A DNA stretch of 64,000 nucleotides from Babylonia areolata. Lineage: Eukaryota; Mollusca; Gastropoda; Neogastropoda; Buccinidae. The DNA is taken from positions 29,317,811 through 29,381,810 of the forward strand of contig NC_134878.1 in assembly GCF_041734735.1 (NCBI RefSeq). The letters run 5' to 3'. Positions 29,060-40,744 of the stretch are shown here, one piece after another (the first letter of the stretch is position 1; each line of letters begins with the position of its first letter). The notes under the pieces are model-generated. The model worked only from the letters and a program-made list of their open reading frames with translations. It was not told the origin of the DNA and ran no database searches. Made by a program: the position numbers and the translations under genes.

Positions 29060-30850
29060 TATTATACCGAGCCGTGTATGGGCCGAGAGTCAGAGGATCA
29101 ACCCCTGTCCGAGCCTTGGACCAGACTACCCTCCTGACAGACAAGAAAGACATCCTTGCCCGCTGGGCAGAGCACTTCAACACCCTCCTCAACAGGGACT
29201 GGTCCGTATCTGACGAGGTAATTGCAGCCCTCCCAGAGCTACCAGTCAGTGACTCGTTAGCTGCCCCTCCCACCAAGGCCGAGACCCGGAAGGCCCTGAA
29301 GCTGACAACGTCAGTTAAAGCACCAGGAGCAGATGGAATCCAGGCAGACATCTACAAGTATTGAGGCGGGGTGCTGACAGACAAGCTGACCGCCCTGTTC
29401 CTGTCTATCTGGGAGAGAGGGGAGGCCCCCCAGGATTTCAGGGATGCTTCAATTGTCCACATTTACAAACGGAAGGGAGACAAAACATCCTGCGATAACC
29501 ACCATGGAATCTCTTTCCTCTGCATCGCTGGCAAGGTCTTTGCCCGCATCATACTGAACAGACTGGTCGACCATGTCTCCAACACAGTCATCCCTGAAGC
29601 ACAGTGCGGCTTCCGCTCAGGCAGAGGAACATGTAACATGGTGTTTGCTGTACGCCATATGCAAGAGAAGTGCCGTGAGCAGAACAAGGAGCTCCACATG
29701 GTCTTTGTAGTCCTAAGGCCTTCGACACGGTGAACCACTGTGGTCTGTGGAAGATCCTCCTAAAGCTCGGCTGCCCAGAGAGCATAATCCAGCTGATTGC
29801 GTCATTCCACGATGGCATGCAGGCGAGAGTACAGGAAAATAATGACATGTCGGATCCGTTCCCTGTGGTAAATGGAGTGAAGCAGGGCTGCGTCCTGGAC
29901 CCACACTGTTCTCCATTCTCTTCTCTGCCATGCTGATTGACGCCTTCCAAGACTGTGACCGGGGCATCTACATTCAGTTTCGCACAGATGGCAAACTTTT
30001 CAACTTGCGGCGACTCCACTCTAGGTCCAGGGTGTTTGATGCACTGTTGAGAGAGTTCCTCTTAGCTGATGACTGCGCGCTTGCTGCACACACCCATGAA
30101 GACATGCAGTTCTTTATTGACAGGTTCTCAACCTCCTGCAGGCGCTTTGGACTCACCATCAGCCTCAGCAAGACCGAGTCCATGTACCAACCAGCTAGCT
30201 CACAGAACGCCAGTGCCTCAAAATGAAAACGCTGACCACCTTGTTGTACTGCTGTGAAACATGGACGACGTATCGCCGTCACATTCAACAACTTGAGCAG
30301 TTTCACCAGAGATGCCTGCGAAAGATCCTCGACATAAAGTGGCAAGACGGGGTCTCCAACCTCCAGGTGCTAGAGAGGAGCGGCCTGTCCAGCATCGAAA
30401 GCCTGCTGATCCAGTGCCAGCTACGCTGGACAGGACACGTTGTCCGCATGACAGACAGCAGGATCCCGAAGATGCTCTTGTATGGCCAGCTGAAGGAAGG
30501 CCACCGCAAACTTGGAAGACCCCGCAAGTGCTTCAATGACACCTTGAAGACAAACCTCAAAGCCTGTGACATAGACATCGCTTCCTGGGAAACAGAGGTC
30601 CTTGACCGCTGTCGCTGGAGGATGCTGTGCTCTAGTGGCATAAAGACGTTTGAAAACAAGAGAACGCTGGCCATTAAGGAGAAATGTGAGCGAAAGAAGC
30701 AGGGCTCAACTTCCGGAGACGTTTTCCCTTGCAACACCTGTGGGAAGTGCTGCGCATCCAGAATCGGCCTCTTCTCCCAAATGAGAACACACACCGACAG
30801 ATAAGCCTGCCTGTCTACTCATCCGTCGGTCCGACGGGAGACTCCGTCAT
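29060..30850 (+). mobile_element. LINE with most of a reverse transcriptase and C-terminal domain
   Basis: Read on the plus strand: VYGPRVRGSTPVRALDQTTL, KKDILARWAEHFNTLLNRDW, KAPGADGIQADIYKY, stop at 29362, LTALFLSIWERGEAPQDFRD, HIYKRKGDKTSCDNHHGISF, CIAGKVFARIILNRLVDHVS, EAQCGFRSGRGTCNMVFAVR. Motif A, F-FDTVNH, is split by a frameshift near 29720. IIQLIASFHDGMQARVQEN and VVNGVKQGCVL are followed by a second frameshift near 29905. Then TDGKLFNLRRLHSRSRV, LLADDCALAAHTHEDMQFFI (catalytic A-D-D), and FGLTISLSKTESMYQPA. An internal deletion near 30220 removes roughly 100 codons. The C-terminal part CCETWTTYRRHIQQLEQFHQ ... WTGHVVRMTDSRIPKMLLYG ... LDRCRWRML ... is complete and ends in a C2H2-like CNTCGKCC...MRTH. 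It is 5' truncated (no endonuclease) and dead. The 3' end CTACTCATCCGTCGGTCCGA leads into (AT)n. Confidence 0.9.
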
Positions 30851-30922
30851 ATATATATATAGTACGATAACAAAATACTCAGTAGCCCTTGCATCACACA
30901 TACATGTAAAAAACACACACAC

Positions 30923-32710
30923 ACATATATATATAATGTTCGTGCAAGACTACACAACGCCGACCTAATTTCATATACACACATTCCATCGTAACTTAAA
31001 TATGTCGTGCTCTATGGCAATAATTGACCACTACCACTCTTCTTTAACACAATTGTCTTCGTAACATGAAGCTGGATTTGTAATGTTTTTTACTGGATTA
31101 GGTACACATAACATGTGGTTGTGTCTGTGATTATTAGTTTTAAGCATGGTGTGTAAGCTTTTTCGGGGAACACTTCGAAATATAACATTGTAATTGCAAA
31201 CTGTCTTCCCGAAAAAGTCTGGAGGGGGAAATATAATAAACATTTGATTGGTCATAGTACATAGGAGTCAGTGAGTGACCTCGAATTCAACAGCTAATTT
31301 TAATGCTATTTTATATGCCTGGTGAGTAAAGTTTGTGTTCGGGTTCCTACAGTTGCTTTTTCCCCCAAAATGTGGACGCAAGAGAGATCTTTGTTGATAA
31401 AGACCCCCAGAATTTTATATAGGTCTGTCTGTCTGTCTGCCTGACTCTGTCTCTGTCTCTCTGTCCCTGTCTCTGTCTCTGTCTATCTCTCTCTCCGAGT
31501 TGAATTATGATTTGATAAGTGTTTCTAAAACTGTTTAACGTCCAAGTTCAGCCAGTAGCTAGCTAAGTGTGGGGCCGCAACGCGGAGTTTAGACAAAGCT
31601 GCAATGTACATAGGGAAAAAAATCCCACACCCATCTACTTGCAATCTTAAGAAATGCTGAGAAGTAGCAACGTCAAATCAAAACAGATTATGTCTATGAA
31701 GGAACCGTTCGTTGCCGTATTTGCATAAATTCACCCTTGCAGAGCATTGGAGATTGGTTAGATTTTCGTAATGCGTTGACGATTTAAACGTTCTGTAGAT
31801 TTTCTCTCTCACTGATATGGGTATGCTCATATATCGTTCCGGTTTAGCCATCTGTTACCAATCCATATTTTATGTGGTTTCTTTCTAAAACGATTTAGCT
31901 TACATTTTCAGCATCCTGATCCACCCACTCAAAACCAAGCTTATTATGAACTTAAAACTCCCTGGCATAGAAACCCACGATTTTTTTTTTTACCGTGTGA
32001 TTCTACGTTAGATAATGTTTTATACGCTTTAAATGCCAGTCATTCTTCACCCACACGTATTATCTTTAGAACCAATGTCTAACGCACTGTTGAATCGCAT
32101 GCTAATAGGATGACTCATGCACACAACCACACCCGCTGGCAGTGGCCTGTTCAAGCAATAACACACAAAAAATTTTTTTTCTTTTTTTGGGAGGGGGGCG
32201 GGGGCAGTGAAGAAGGCATGAGAAGCACTAAAAAAAAAAAAAAATAAGAAGAAAAAAGAAAAGAACAAAGAAATCTTGGTGCTCCATGACGTACATGTAA
32301 CTCAGGCCACAAACAACAACAAAAAAACACACGGATAGAAAAGCACAGCATAAGCAAGATTTGACAATCTGCAAAACCATGTGAATTCATAATTTAACAC
32401 GATCCCCTGCAGAACGGGTCATGGTCTATGTTCTGGATAAACTTTTCGAGTGCGAGATCTTAGTTTGTTCGGGTGTGTGCATGTGTTTCTGGGTGGGCGG
32501 GGGGATTATTTGTGACATTTAAAGATGTGAGTGATGGATGATATGGATACTTTTATGGCGCCAAACCTCGATTGGAGACAAGCTGAGAGCGCTTTTACAA
32601 ACACGGGGTCATTAGCACAACAGGCTGCCAACCTGGGAAGATACAATCATTTTTGTCATTTTTGACTGACTTGTGTAAACAAAGTGTCTATGTTATAATC
32701 CGGGGTTAGG

Positions 32711-32750
<40 letters not shown>

Positions 32751-33660
32751 TGTGTCCGTGGTAAACTTTAACATTGCCATTTTCTCTAGAAATACTTTGT
32801 CTGCCAATACCAAATTTGTCTTAAACATAGTAGGAAAAAATCTTCACAGTCATACCAATAATAGGTTGTAAATCTCCCGAATTTAGCCGTATTTCCGAAT
32901 CATTAACAGTTTATTTCGTTGATGTTCGTTCCGCATTCCGAAAACCGCTGTTACCCCTTTGCAGCTTCCCAGTTGTCTGGTGAATACACCATGACATCGT
33001 TTTTCTTGTTCGCAATTAAAAGCAAAGAAATGCATATTCTGGACAGAACACATACAGTGACACTAACTACATTAATGACGTGTTTACTGCATATGAATAT
33101 TCTAAAGTGGACATGGAATTAACTAGAATGAACAGAAAAGAAAATTTGAATCGACCGTTTTTACTGCGTCGTCTGCACGGCACTGGTCAGTGCAGATCTT
33201 GACAAAACATGTTGCAAAGCCTGACGCGATGGTAACGTCTCCTTTACCGCCGAGTTAAAAGGATTTATGAAATAATCATCGACGTGTTTTCTGCATGTGA
33301 ATGTTTTGAAGTGGATACTGAATTAACTAGAATGAACAAAACAAAACAAAAAAGTAAATAAAAAAGAAAGAAAAAGAAAAAAAATGAATGGAAGGTGTCG
33401 TTTCTCAGTGAGTGGAAAGACAAAGCTTGTCGATCACGGATCTCTACAGATCTAGAAAAACAGACACATATTGCAGTGTTTTTGAGGCAATGGGAACGTC
33501 TCCTTTACCTCGGACATGGAAGATTTTTTTTTTTTTAATGCCCGAGATATACCAAAATAACATGATTTAAACCGCGTGATGACTTCGATTGCCGCTTCGA
33601 TTGCCACTGTCGATTTATTCCGCTAAAACAACGTGCTCAAATAATAATTTCTGAACGTCA
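30923..33660. other. No gene seen
   Basis: This is AT-rich anonymous DNA with (GT)n at 32716-32744, CTGT-type runs at 31427-31497 and G/A runs near 32190-32260. A local duplication is visible: 33080-33140 (GACGTGTTTACTGCATATGA ... GAATTAACTAGAATGAACA) repeats at 33282-33340. No coding domain was recognised. Confidence 0.5.
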
Positions 33661-33669
33661 ATATTGAAC

Positions 33670-33738
33670 CCGCGGAAGCGCAGTGGGTAACACCACTCAT
33701 TCTCGATCCAAACATCCGTGGTTCGAATCTGCATTGAA
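33670..33738 (+). repeat. tRNA-like promoter remnant
   Basis: AGCGCAGTGGGTAACACC (box A) and GTGGTTCGAATCTGC (box B) are spaced as in a tRNA, followed by a T-run at 33741. The acceptor and T-stems do not pair well, so this is a tRNA pseudogene or the head of a SINE that is otherwise lost, not a working tRNA gene. Confidence 0.45.
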
Positions 33739-33894
33739 GCCTTTTTTTTCTTTCTTTTTTTCGCGAAGCTGTATATAATAATGACGAATAGAGTGAATAG
33801 AGTACACGTTTCAACAAACTAATTTTTGATTTGTTTAGGTTGTTTTTTTTGTTTTTTGTTTGTTTTTCTTTAAGTGTGTATCACAAGTGAGTCT

Positions 33895-34565
33895 TGAAGG
33901 CGTTGCCTTCCTTCTGGGGATGCCGGGGGTCTTTCAGTATTATAGCATCCCCGCCTTCTGGAAATTTTGTGCAAGAAATGCCCTCTTTTCTGTCACTCTC
34001 TTTGTTTCTGCCTTTTTTTTTCTTTCTTCACTGTTGTCTCCTTTTTCTGACTTCCCAGTCCATTCGCCTTTCTTTTTTCAAGCAAGCTTTAACACGTTTT
34101 TCTCTTTTCTGCAGTCTGTAATGTACTATCTGTGCTGTTTTGCTCGGGCGATTAGGAAGTGAGATGTAAACACTGGGATGGGCAATAGCTGCCCATTCTG
34201 CAGTGTTATTTGGCTATATGTATTTTTTTGTTTGGCTTTGAAGTATTGTTGTTGTTTTTTCTTTTCCTTTTTTACGATTTTTTTGTAATCTGGGGATGAA
34301 GAATTAAGCGGAAGGGCTGGCGTCCTCAGCATGGCCTAGTCTTATTTGCCATAGGGATCGAAATGGTTGGGATACTGTGTCATGAACTATTTTGTGAGTT
34401 TGTCTTAGTGGTTTAAAAAAAAAAAAAAAATTTATTTATTTTTTATAGATGCGACAGTTTTGTATTGACGCGGTTGAGCATTTGAGTGTTGAGCATTTGA
34501 GTGTCTTGACAGTCCTGATATGGCCTTGTGTGGTTGGCTGGACTGTAAGTAACAAGAACAAGCCT
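33895..34565 (+). repeat. Repeat D, copy 2
   Basis: Same order of landmarks as 6545-7165: GGGGATGCCGGGGGTCTT, CCCGCCTTCTGG, GTGAGATGTAAACACTGGGA, GCTGGCGTCCTCAGCATGGC, GGTTGGGATACTGTGTC, GACAGTCCTGATATGGCC, GTAACAAGAACAAG. It carries an A-run at 34415-34431 and a short tandem duplication GAGCATTTGAGTGTT near 34475-34505 not present in copy 1. Confidence 0.75.
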
Positions 34566-34596
34566 TGCCTTTCTTGTTCTCTCTTTTTTTTCTTTT

Positions 34597-34597
<1 letters not shown>

Positions 34598-34658
<61 letters not shown>
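34598..34658. repeat. (AT)n microsatellite
   Basis: About 30 AT units directly behind repeat D. Region 34660-35560 continues with T-rich, G-rich (35020-35090) and C/T-rich (35160-35330) DNA; no gene is recognised. Confidence 0.95.
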
Positions 34659-34660
<2 letters not shown>

Positions 34661-35578
34661 GTGTGTGTGTGTTGTGTATTTTTGTTTTATTTCTTTATTT
34701 ATTTTTTTTATTCCATGTAAGATTAACAATTGTCGTGACAGGGGCTGGTGGTCGTTAAGTCATTCTCTGTCTCTGTCTGTCGGTGTGTCTGTGTCTCATA
34801 TTTCTGTCTGTCTCTAGCTCTGTCTTTAATTTATGCCTTTACTTTATAGCATGCTGTTTTGTTGTTGTTGTTGTTGTTTCTTGTCGCAGAACCACCTGTC
34901 TCCCTCGCCCCCTTTGTCAGAACCATTATTCGACTTTATTCATGGTGTACATACGTGGGATTTTAGTGTGTGTGTTTTGTTTTTGTTTCGGTTTCCCCTC
35001 CCTTTTTTATTCTTTTTTTGGAGGGTGGGGGGAGGGGGTTGGGGGGGGGGTCCTAGCGCGTGAGGGGGTGGGAGGGGGTGGGGGGGTAATTAAACTGACA
35101 AGATGACTGACACTGAATTTGTATGCAGCCGTCTTTTTTTTACCTCTTAAAGTCGCCTGTGCGTCCATCTCCCCTCTGTCTCTCTCACCATTTATCCCCC
35201 CCCCCCACCTCCACCCCACACACACCATCTCTCTCTTTCTTTCCCTTCCCCTCCTCCCTCCCCTCTTTGTCTCTTCTCCCACCCATTCCCTCTGCCTTTG
35301 TCCTCTTCCTTCTCCACGGTCTTCAGAACATGTCAAGGGAAAGCACTGCTCCTGATAACAAAAGTTAACCTGACAGAGTTGTTTCCCGTAGTTCATCACC
35401 ATGAACTTTTCAAACACTGACAAGCAAGATTTCAATTTTTTTCCTGTCTTTATGTGCGTGCTTTTGTGCGTGAATTGTCCAGTGATTGAAGCCACCACGG
35501 TCGCAGTAGGTTATGAGGTCTCTCTGTCTCTGTCTTCGTCTCTGTCTCTGTCTGTCTGTCTCTCAAAGCTTATACAGT

Positions 35579-35675
35579 ATCAGTAGCTCAAGGAGGCGTT
35601 ACTGCGTTCGGACAAATCCATATACGCTACACCAATCTGCCAAGCAGATGACTGACCAGCAGCGTAACGCAACCC
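35579..35675 (+). mobile_element. SINE-A copy without 3' end or tail, with target-site duplication
   Basis: The copy starts ATCAGTAGCTCAAGGAGGCG, keeps boxes A and B and the hairpin, and stops at CAGCAGCGTAACGCAACCC. It lacks the ~20-bp end block and any A-tail. It is exactly flanked by the 12-bp direct repeat AGCTTATACAGT (35567-35578 and 35676-35687). Confidence 0.88.
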
Positions 35676-36440
35676 AGCTTATACAGTCTTAATTGACTTC
35701 GATGCAAAAGGTAAAAAAGAAATTGGCTTTCAAAAGTTCGTTGGTAAGTTGTATCAGTTTGGTTTTGGTTTTGTATGGGAAAATCAAGATGTGCAAGATG
35801 TCAAATTATTTCTGTATGACCTTAAAGATAGACTGATTGCGTGCAGATGACAAGAGTGGAATTTTCGTGTTAGTAATGGTGACGGGTTTTGCGTATATGG
35901 GACATTTTGTTCTGGTCATGACATTAAGAATTATCTGCGTATGAACTTAGAGAGACACTTGAAATTTATAATGACAAGATTTCGTTTTGGTATTTCAGAA
36001 ATTTCTCAGCATTGTTATCGTTACAGGAAACATTCTGCACCTGATTTAATGTGTCCGTTGTGCAAAAGTGGAAATGAAGATGAGCTGCATTTTCTTTTAT
36101 GTTGTCCTGCTTTAACCATTTTGAGAGTACGATATATCCCACGTGTTTTGTTTTGTTTTTTTTTTTTTTTTTTTTTGCTTTTTGTTTTGTTTTGTTTTGT
36201 TTTTGTTTACTTTATTATTATTTTTTTTTTTTTTTTTTATTGATGTCCCAGTCAATTTCGTTTAAGTATACTCCTTGCATCTGAAAAAGAAAGCGTCATT
36301 AGGAATTTGCCAATATACTTGTACAAGGCATTGCATTTCAGATCTGTTGCAACTTCGTGATTTTCTTCAGTGACTGTGCTTGTTTATGTATTGTACCTCT
36401 TCATGAGGGGCAAAGGCCTTTATGTGAATAAAACATCAGC
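35676..36440 (+). mobile_element. LINE ORF2 C-terminal fragment with 3' end
   Basis: The plus strand reads TVLIDFDAKGKKEIGFQKFV, YQFGFGFVWENQDVQDVKLF, a stop, NWFR-like WNFRVSNGDGFCVYGTF, LRMNLERHLKFIMTRFRFGI, then the zinc motif CPLCKSGNEDELHFLLCC. A T-rich (TTTTG)n stretch (36147-36240) interrupts it. The C-terminus resumes in another frame as FRLSILLASEKESVIRNLPI, YLYKALHFRSVATS. The 3' end GGGCAAAGGCCTTTATGTGA plus AATAAAACATCAG precedes (TC)n/(GC)n. The SINE-A copy at its left edge is inserted in it or just beside it. Confidence 0.82.
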
Positions 36441-36442
36441 CC

Positions 36443-36475
<33 letters not shown>

Positions 36476-36727
36476 CCGAAAAAGTGTCGCTTATCATTTT
36501 GTTTATTTATTTATAGTCTGTTCATCTAAAATGATGATATTAGACTGAAAATAAATGATTATTAATATTATTATTATTATCATTTGAATTATTATCATTT
36601 CTATCATCATGATGATGATTTTTATTATTAATTAGAAATCATCATTTCTGTATATTCAAATGAAAAGGGGGGGGGGAGGGAGGGGGCGGTTGAGATTAAG
36701 GGGCGAGGGGGAGGGGACTAAGAAAGG

Positions 36728-36775
<48 letters not shown>

Positions 36776-37004
36776 AGAATGTGGAAAAGATAGAGTACAA
36801 AATGTAAAATGGAGAGGGTGAGCGTAAGTGATTGGAGAGAGAAATTCTGTTCCATCTTGTCTGTTTTGCACCATTTTGCTCTGATTTGTACCTCTTATGT
36901 CACTAAAGCTCTACAGCAAATGACACTAAACATTTCAGTGTTCAGTTGTTCTCTCTCTCTCACTCACGCACACACAAACACAAGAACGTACAGACGCACG
37001 CACG

Positions 37005-37048
<44 letters not shown>

Positions 37049-38616
37049 TGAAACACAATCACATGCACATACATGCACGCATACACACGGACGCACACAC
37101 TCACTCACAGACACAGAGACTCCCAAGACTCCAGTTTGCAGATAGACTTTTTTCTTTATTGTAGATGTAAATAATAAAGACAGGAATAGAGACGCACGGG
37201 CACGAAGAGAGAGAGACAGAAAGGCAGAAGAGAAGTGGAGACGACTCATCGGATGGGAAAAAAAGGGAGGTATCATTGCACGGGAAGTGATATAAATCAT
37301 ATTGCACAGGGGTTCAGGACAACCAGGAAAACAAATGTACAGAGAAATGTTCGGGTTCTGTTCCATTACTTAGTTTCCGTGGCACCAGACTATCAAAACA
37401 AACAAAAAAAACAAAAACAACAAAAACAAACAAACAAACAAAACATACGAAAAAACAGGGGCGATACAAAGTCTCTAATTACGACTGATAACAGAAACAA
37501 TCCCCAAAGACCAGAGAGTGGGTGGTAGTGGGTGGTAGGTAGGTAGATAAGGCCTTGGAACGATGAAATGTTGATTAGATAGTAATGATAATGAAATAAA
37601 TTAGCGAGCGTTGGTGGCTGTTGTCATAACAAACCTCCTTCCAGTTCCCGAACTCCCCCATCCCCATTTACCCCCCACCCCCCACCCCCCTTACCACTCG
37701 ACCTACCAACAAAAAAAACAAAAAAAAGGTGAAGACTTTCCGTGGTGTAAATTGTCACGGCATTATTTTGAAAGTTTGTCATCGCTGCTGACTAAAATAT
37801 TCCTCAACATAATTAATATCTTTGAAAGATATTTCAGCAGGTTTTTTTTTTTTTTTCTATATTTTTGAGCAAACCTTGCCCCACGCGAAATTCTTTTATC
37901 TCCGTTCAAGAAATGAGTCACTGATATTTGGCTTTTTTCCCTCTCTTTTTTGTTGGTTTTGTTGTTGTTGATGTTGTTGTTTAACATAAGTGATATTCTG
38001 GGTGTGTGTAGCGGCGGTGTGGGTTATAGCAGTAGGGCGGATGCTGGGAGTTGAATGTTCGTCGTTGATCAGTCCTTTTTCTTTTTTCTTTTTTTTTCTT
38101 TCTTAGAATGATAAAGTTCTTGATGTTCGTTTTTGGCACGGTTTTTTTTCCACTCACTGCACTTTTTCACATATGCTTGAGATAATAAAACAACAGCAAC
38201 AACAACAATAATAATAATATTAATAATAATAATAATAATCATCATCATCATCATCATGGAGTGTATGTGAGGAACCTGCGTCTGCATTGCAGTAAACCAT
38301 CTTTTTTTTTCTTTTTTCGTAGGTCCACACAAACAAACAAAATCAAATCTGTTGAATGCTTTTGGAGCAAACAAGTTTGTGAAGAGGGCCGGGAGGGAGG
38401 AAGGTTTGACCACGGTATACCTCTTGACAGTGACAGTGACTGTGACTGACTGTCAGATTAGGACCAAAAAGCTACACTGATGCAGCGGTGACTTCACTCA
38501 TGTGAACGAGGGAAGAAGGTTGAGGGAGGCGAGCATGGCCAACTGCTGCATCACTTCCCCCTACGACCCCCCCTCCTCCCCCCCTCCTCCCCCCCCCCCC
38601 CTCCACTCGCCGCACA
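36441..38616. other. No gene seen; microsatellites and G-rich tracts
   Basis: Contains (GC)n at 36460-36474, (ATT)/(ATC) runs at 36560-36640, (GA)n at 36736-36772, (CA)n at 37009-37046, ATC/ATA triplet runs at 38200-38257, and C/T-rich DNA at 38560-38605. No splice-bounded coding segment was recognised. Confidence 0.5.
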
Positions 38617-39125
38617 CTCGAAAACGAAGTATGACTGCCTTCATGGCGGGGGTAAAAACGCGTCATGCGCGGAAAAGCTCACTTGTATTTGTATTTATTT
38701 TTATCACAAAAGATTTCTCTATGTGAAATTCGGGCTGCTCTCCCAAGGGAGAGCGCGTCGCTACACTACAGCGCGACCCTTTTTTTTCCCTGCGTGCAGT
38801 TCCCCCCCCTCCCTATCGAAGTGGATTTTTCTACAGAATTTTGCAAGGAACAATCCTTTTGTTGCCGTGGGTTCTTTTACGTGTGCTAATTACACGGAAC
38901 CTCGGTTTGTCGTCTCATCCGAATGACTAGCGTCCAGACCACCACTCAAGGTCTAGTGAAGGGGGCGGGGAGGGAGGGAATATCGGCGGCTGAGCCGTGA
39001 TTCGAACCAGCGCGCTCAGATTCTCTCGCTTCCTAGGCGGACGCGTTGCCTCCAGGCCATCACTCCACTATATATACGAATGAACATGAAAGTCGCAGCC
39101 CACTAACGAAGAAGAGGAGGAGTGC
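38617..39125 (+). repeat. Repeat C, copy 2, split by a SINE
   Basis: The left part (38617-38682) has ACTCGAAAACGAAGTATGAC, TGCCTTCATGGCGGGGGTAA and AAGCTCACT. The right part (39070-39125) resumes with ATACGAATGAACATGAAAGT, CGCAGCCCACTAACGAAGAA. A SINE-B lies between, in the position where intact copies read CTCGTGTACATTCGAGTG. Confidence 0.75.
38683..39069 (-). mobile_element. SINE-B inserted in repeat C
   Basis: Head at the right (GTGGAGTGATGGCCTGGAGG, CAACGCGTCCGCCTAGGAAG, GGTTCGAATCACGG), central domain (GACGCTAGTCATTCGGATGA, AACCCACGGCAACAAAAGGA), and tail at the left (AAATACAAATACA). About 90% like the 9889-10292 copy by eye, with small indels in the C/G-rich parts. Confidence 0.88.
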
Positions 39126-39421
39126 ATTCATGAATTCAGCATCTCTACCGCATCAGTACCAGAAATGAACTACACTTTACAGTGATCCCCCCACCCCCTT
39201 GCCCCCCCTACACCCCCTTCCCTCCCCTCAACTTATACACACAGAGGAGCAGTAGTGTGTGGGGTTAGCTTCTTTGCTTCAACCAACAAACTTGGTCGTT
39301 GAGAGGGGGCGGGGGGTAGGGGGGGCGTGGAGGGGGAGGGAGGGGGTGGGGGGTATGATGGGATGAGAATTTCAGATTACAGTTTCATGGACGGTCTTAA
39401 AAAAAAAGAAAAAAAGTGCGA

Positions 39422-39532
39422 CTGATCTGTGTACGCTACACCACATCTTCTGTTTGGGAAAAAAAAACAACGAAAAAAAAAAAAACCCACCCTGATCATC
39501 GCATAAACCCAACTCGCTGATCGGTCCTTCAG
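39422..39532 (+). mobile_element. Heavily decayed SINE-A copy
   Basis: GTACGCTACACCACATCTTC and, after an A-rich insertion, CATAAACCCAACTCGCTGAT followed by CGGTCCTTCAG follow the SINE-A order (TACGCTACACCACATCTGCC ... GTAACCCAACGCGCTTAGTC...GGCCTTGAG). The head is not recognisable. Confidence 0.6.
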
Positions 39533-40697
39533 AGTTCAGCCCAGGTTTGTGTAAAACACTGACAAAGAATGAAAACGAGAACAAAAAAAATAACAACAAA
39601 AAACCCTAAAAAAAAACCCCAAAATGTTAAACAGGATAAAATACAGTAAACTGAAGGATACTTAGCGGGACTTAAAAAACCCAAACAAAAACGAATCAGT
39701 AATGCAAACACTGTCCGTAATCATATCCAAGGACATAGAACAAAGTAAAATCCGATGCGTAAGGCAAAAGATGTGATGGTAATGGGGGTGGGGTGGGGAG
39801 CGGGGGGTGTGGGGAAGGCGAGCGCCACAATACCCAAACGCATTTTACGTCAGAATCAAATAGTTCAATTGGTCTTGAGTCTGAAAACTGGAACAAGACG
39901 AAAGCCGACATGACACATGCACAAGACTCACCAGTTACCAAGTTCATAACATAATCCAACACCAGTCTTGAGACAGGGCAACGAGGAGCGAAAAATGGTA
40001 TGGTGGGGGGGGGGGGGGGGGGGGGGGGGTGCAGGTGAATGGAGGAAAAAAGCGAGAGAGAGGGGGGTGGGGGGGAACATGGAAGTAAAGAAGACACAGC
40101 GTGGGCCCGGAGGGAGGGGGGAGGGGGGATCGGTAAGAAACAATACAAAGTTCATTATGTACAAACTGGTTCTTTTTTTTTTTTCACAACGAGAGATACA
40201 TAAGGCAAAAAAACACTCCAGGAATGTAGTAGGCGCAGTGTACGCAGGAAAATTCATAACAGAGATATCGAAAATGATAAAAAGCAGCAACGTACAGTCA
40301 CGCGTGCTTTTTTATATATATTTTTTCCTCCTTCTTTTTGCACGAAACGAAATCAAAACATCGTTAACATTTCACAGCCATTTTCACACATAACTTTTTG
40401 TTGTTGACGTTTTCGTGTATTGGTGCTTAACCGCTGGTGTCTGGGTGAAATCATTTTGGACACCATGAGTCATGTATTAGTGTATCTGTCGTGAGTACAC
40501 TGCTGGTAGACATGCCATTTTCTTTTCTTTTTCTTTTTTCTTCCTTTTTTCTTTGTTTTTTCTCAATCGCAGGCAGAGTGTGGGAGAAGGGTGGGCAAGG
40601 TGGAGAGAGAGAGAATGTGTGAGTTGGTGGGTGTAATCATGCAGCGAAAAAATACAAACACAACAAATACAAACAAAATCAATGTAATAAAAAGCAG

Positions 40698-40744
<47 letters not shown>

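Noticed and set aside
33670-33738. A working tRNA gene
   Set aside because: Boxes A and B are good but the acceptor and T-stems do not pair; kept only as a tRNA-like remnant.
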